From NCBI GenBank assembly GCA_025352795.1, contig JANXSF010000134.1, forward strand, positions 1-44,793: 44,793 nucleotides of DNA. The letters are read 5' to 3'. Within the stretch, counting starts at the first letter, position 1. The number at the start of each line of letters is the position of its first letter. The notes beneath the pieces were generated by a model. The model did no database searches, was not told the DNA's origin, and saw only the letters and a list, made by a program, of their open reading frames with translations. The position numbers and the translations under genes were made by a program. Origin of the DNA: Acidobacteriota bacterium. Its GTDB lineage: Bacteria > Acidobacteriota > Terriglobia > Bryobacterales > Bryobacteraceae. Positions 43,821 through 44,793 of this stretch are shown one piece after another.

Positions 43821-44732
43821 ATGTTTCAGCGAGTTGAATTCATGATTGATCCATCACTTAGTTTGGCAATTTCCGTTCAAAGCAACCCCGGAGTATTCGC
43901 ACTCCTGCTTGGTTCGGGCGTGTCGCAGTCCGCTGGCGTGCCCACCGGTCGGGAAATTGTTGTGGAATTGATACGCAAGTTAGCCGCCCTGAAAGGCGAG
44001 GATTGCAATCCTGATCCCGAAGCTTGGTACAAGTCTTCCTTCGACAGGGAAGCCAATTATTCAGAATTACTAAGCGAAGTCGCCAAGTCACCTGCAGAAA
44101 GAATGCAGCTACTCCGTGTGTACTTTGAACCTTCAGAGAGCGAGAGAGAACAAGGTCTCAAATTACCCACACTTGCTCACAAGGCTATTGCAGAACTTGT
44201 GTCCAAAGGGTACATACGAGTCCTGATAACAACAAATTTCGACAGGTTACTGGAGTCTGCGCTTGAGGGCGTCGGAATTCAGCCGGTAGTGATTAGCACC
44301 GAAGACGATGCAAAAGGAGCTTTGCCGCTTGCCCATTCGCGCTGCACAATTCTCAAACTCAACGGTGATTATCTGGATACTCGACTGAAAAACACTGGTG
44401 ACGAACTCGCGCAGTACGAAAGTTCAACCGAGCGTCTCTTGGATCAGGTGCTTGATGAATACGGCTTGGTAGTCTGTGGGTGGTCCGCTGAATCAGACAC
44501 TGCGCTTAGGCGTGCTTTGAAACGGTGTTCTACGCGGCGATTCTCAACTTACTGGGCTACCAGAAGTGAACCGAGTCCATTAGGCAATGATTTGGTGACC
44601 TTTCGCCAAATGACAGTTCTCACGATTAAGGGCGCGGATGAATTCTTTAACGAGCGGCGCGTGTCAATGATAGTGAGACACTCCCTGTTGGAGTTTAGTG
44701 AGTATTTTCGTCTGAGCTTAGTGGTTTGTTGA
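43821..44732 (+). CDS. SIR2-like domain protein, probably C-terminally truncated
   Basis: The 303-aa protein has the NAD-binding SIR2_2-like features LLLGSGVSQSAGVPTGREI and RVLITTNFDRLLESAL. The next motif is LKLNGDYLDTRLKNT, where Asn stands at the position of the sirtuin catalytic His. VVCGWSAESDTALRRAL and STYWATRSEPSP follow. Related SIR2 proteins occur in phage-defence systems and often deplete NAD. In the family the sequence continues after the ADEFF region into a longer C-terminal domain. Here it degenerates into NERRVSMIVRHSLL and stops, so the gene looks shortened. ATG 43842 is an alternative start. Confidence 0.68.
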   Translation: MFQRVEFMIDPSLSLAISVQSNPGVFALLLGSGVSQSAGVPTGREIVVELIRKLAALKGEDCNPDPEAWYKSSFDREANYSELLSEVAKSPAERMQLLRVYFEPSESEREQGLKLPTLAHKAIAELVSKGYIRVLITTNFDRLLESALEGVGIQPVVISTEDDAKGALPLAHSRCTILKLNGDYLDTRLKNTGDELAQYESSTERLLDQVLDEYGLVVCGWSAESDTALRRALKRCSTRRFSTYWATRSEPSPLGNDLVTFRQMTVLTIKGADEFFNERRVSMIVRHSLLEFSEYFRLSLVVC

Positions 44733-44793
44733 TCCAGACCTCCTTGGGAAGGGGCAGCGGGACAGGCGGCCTACGGACGAATCGATCAGGATG

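Overview
The window looks like a chromosomal segment of an acidobacterium, probably of the Bryobacterales/Solibacter type. This is inferred from family content only, not from a database search. The indicators are two very large Oar-like TonB-dependent receptors with an N-terminal carboxypeptidase-regulatory domain, a secreted protein with a TIGR03437-type C-terminal Ig-like region, an ECF sigma factor overlapping a Ser/Thr kinase with a TPR-like tail, and a small microcompartment locus.

Layout. Positions 1-140 hold the edge of an insertion sequence. 258-3890 is an Oar-like receptor closed by a terminator. 3992-5476 (-) is isocitrate dehydrogenase, divergent from a small winged-helix regulator. 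6001-14869 is a long minus-strand run: secreted Ig-like protein, hypothetical protein, microcompartment shell protein, CoA-acylating aldehyde dehydrogenase, unknown 169-aa protein, recJ, a two-gene ATPase/partner cassette, and a Tat-exported nitroreductase-like protein. 15040-24095 (+) carries a secreted phosphoesterase, a secreted TIGR03437-type protein, the ECF sigma/kinase pair and a di-haem oxidoreductase. 24207-27545 is a second Oar-like receptor, which meets a B12-binding radical SAM gene (-) at a shared terminator. 29408-42705 is a cobalamin locus: one cobalamin riboswitch followed by 14 closely packed, mostly overlapping genes (btuB, pduO-type adenosyltransferase, cbiZ, cobQ, cbiB, cobD, btuF, btuD, btuC, pduX, cobU, cobS, cobC, cobT). 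Together they cover import, adenosylation, corrinoid remodelling, aminopropanol-phosphate synthesis and nucleotide-loop assembly. The right end (42732-44732) is an accessory patch: a Phd-type antitoxin with a decayed toxin, a BrnT/BrnA pair and a SIR2-like protein that seems to lack its C-terminal part.

The most unusual structure is at 7115-8882. A 1.6-kb cassette with an SMC/OLD-like ATPase and a small acidic partner sits directly behind recJ. It is bracketed by two 76-77 bp direct copies of the recJ 3' end. The displaced copy still encodes the RecJ C-terminus, with a synonymous change and a different stop codon. This looks like acquisition of a small defence-like module at the recJ 3' end.

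Five genes or gene segments between 6.5 and 16.8 kb are each broken by exactly one extra base, often in a short homopolymer. Removing one base restores a full-length product every time. Sequencing or assembly error is therefore at least as likely as real pseudogenes.
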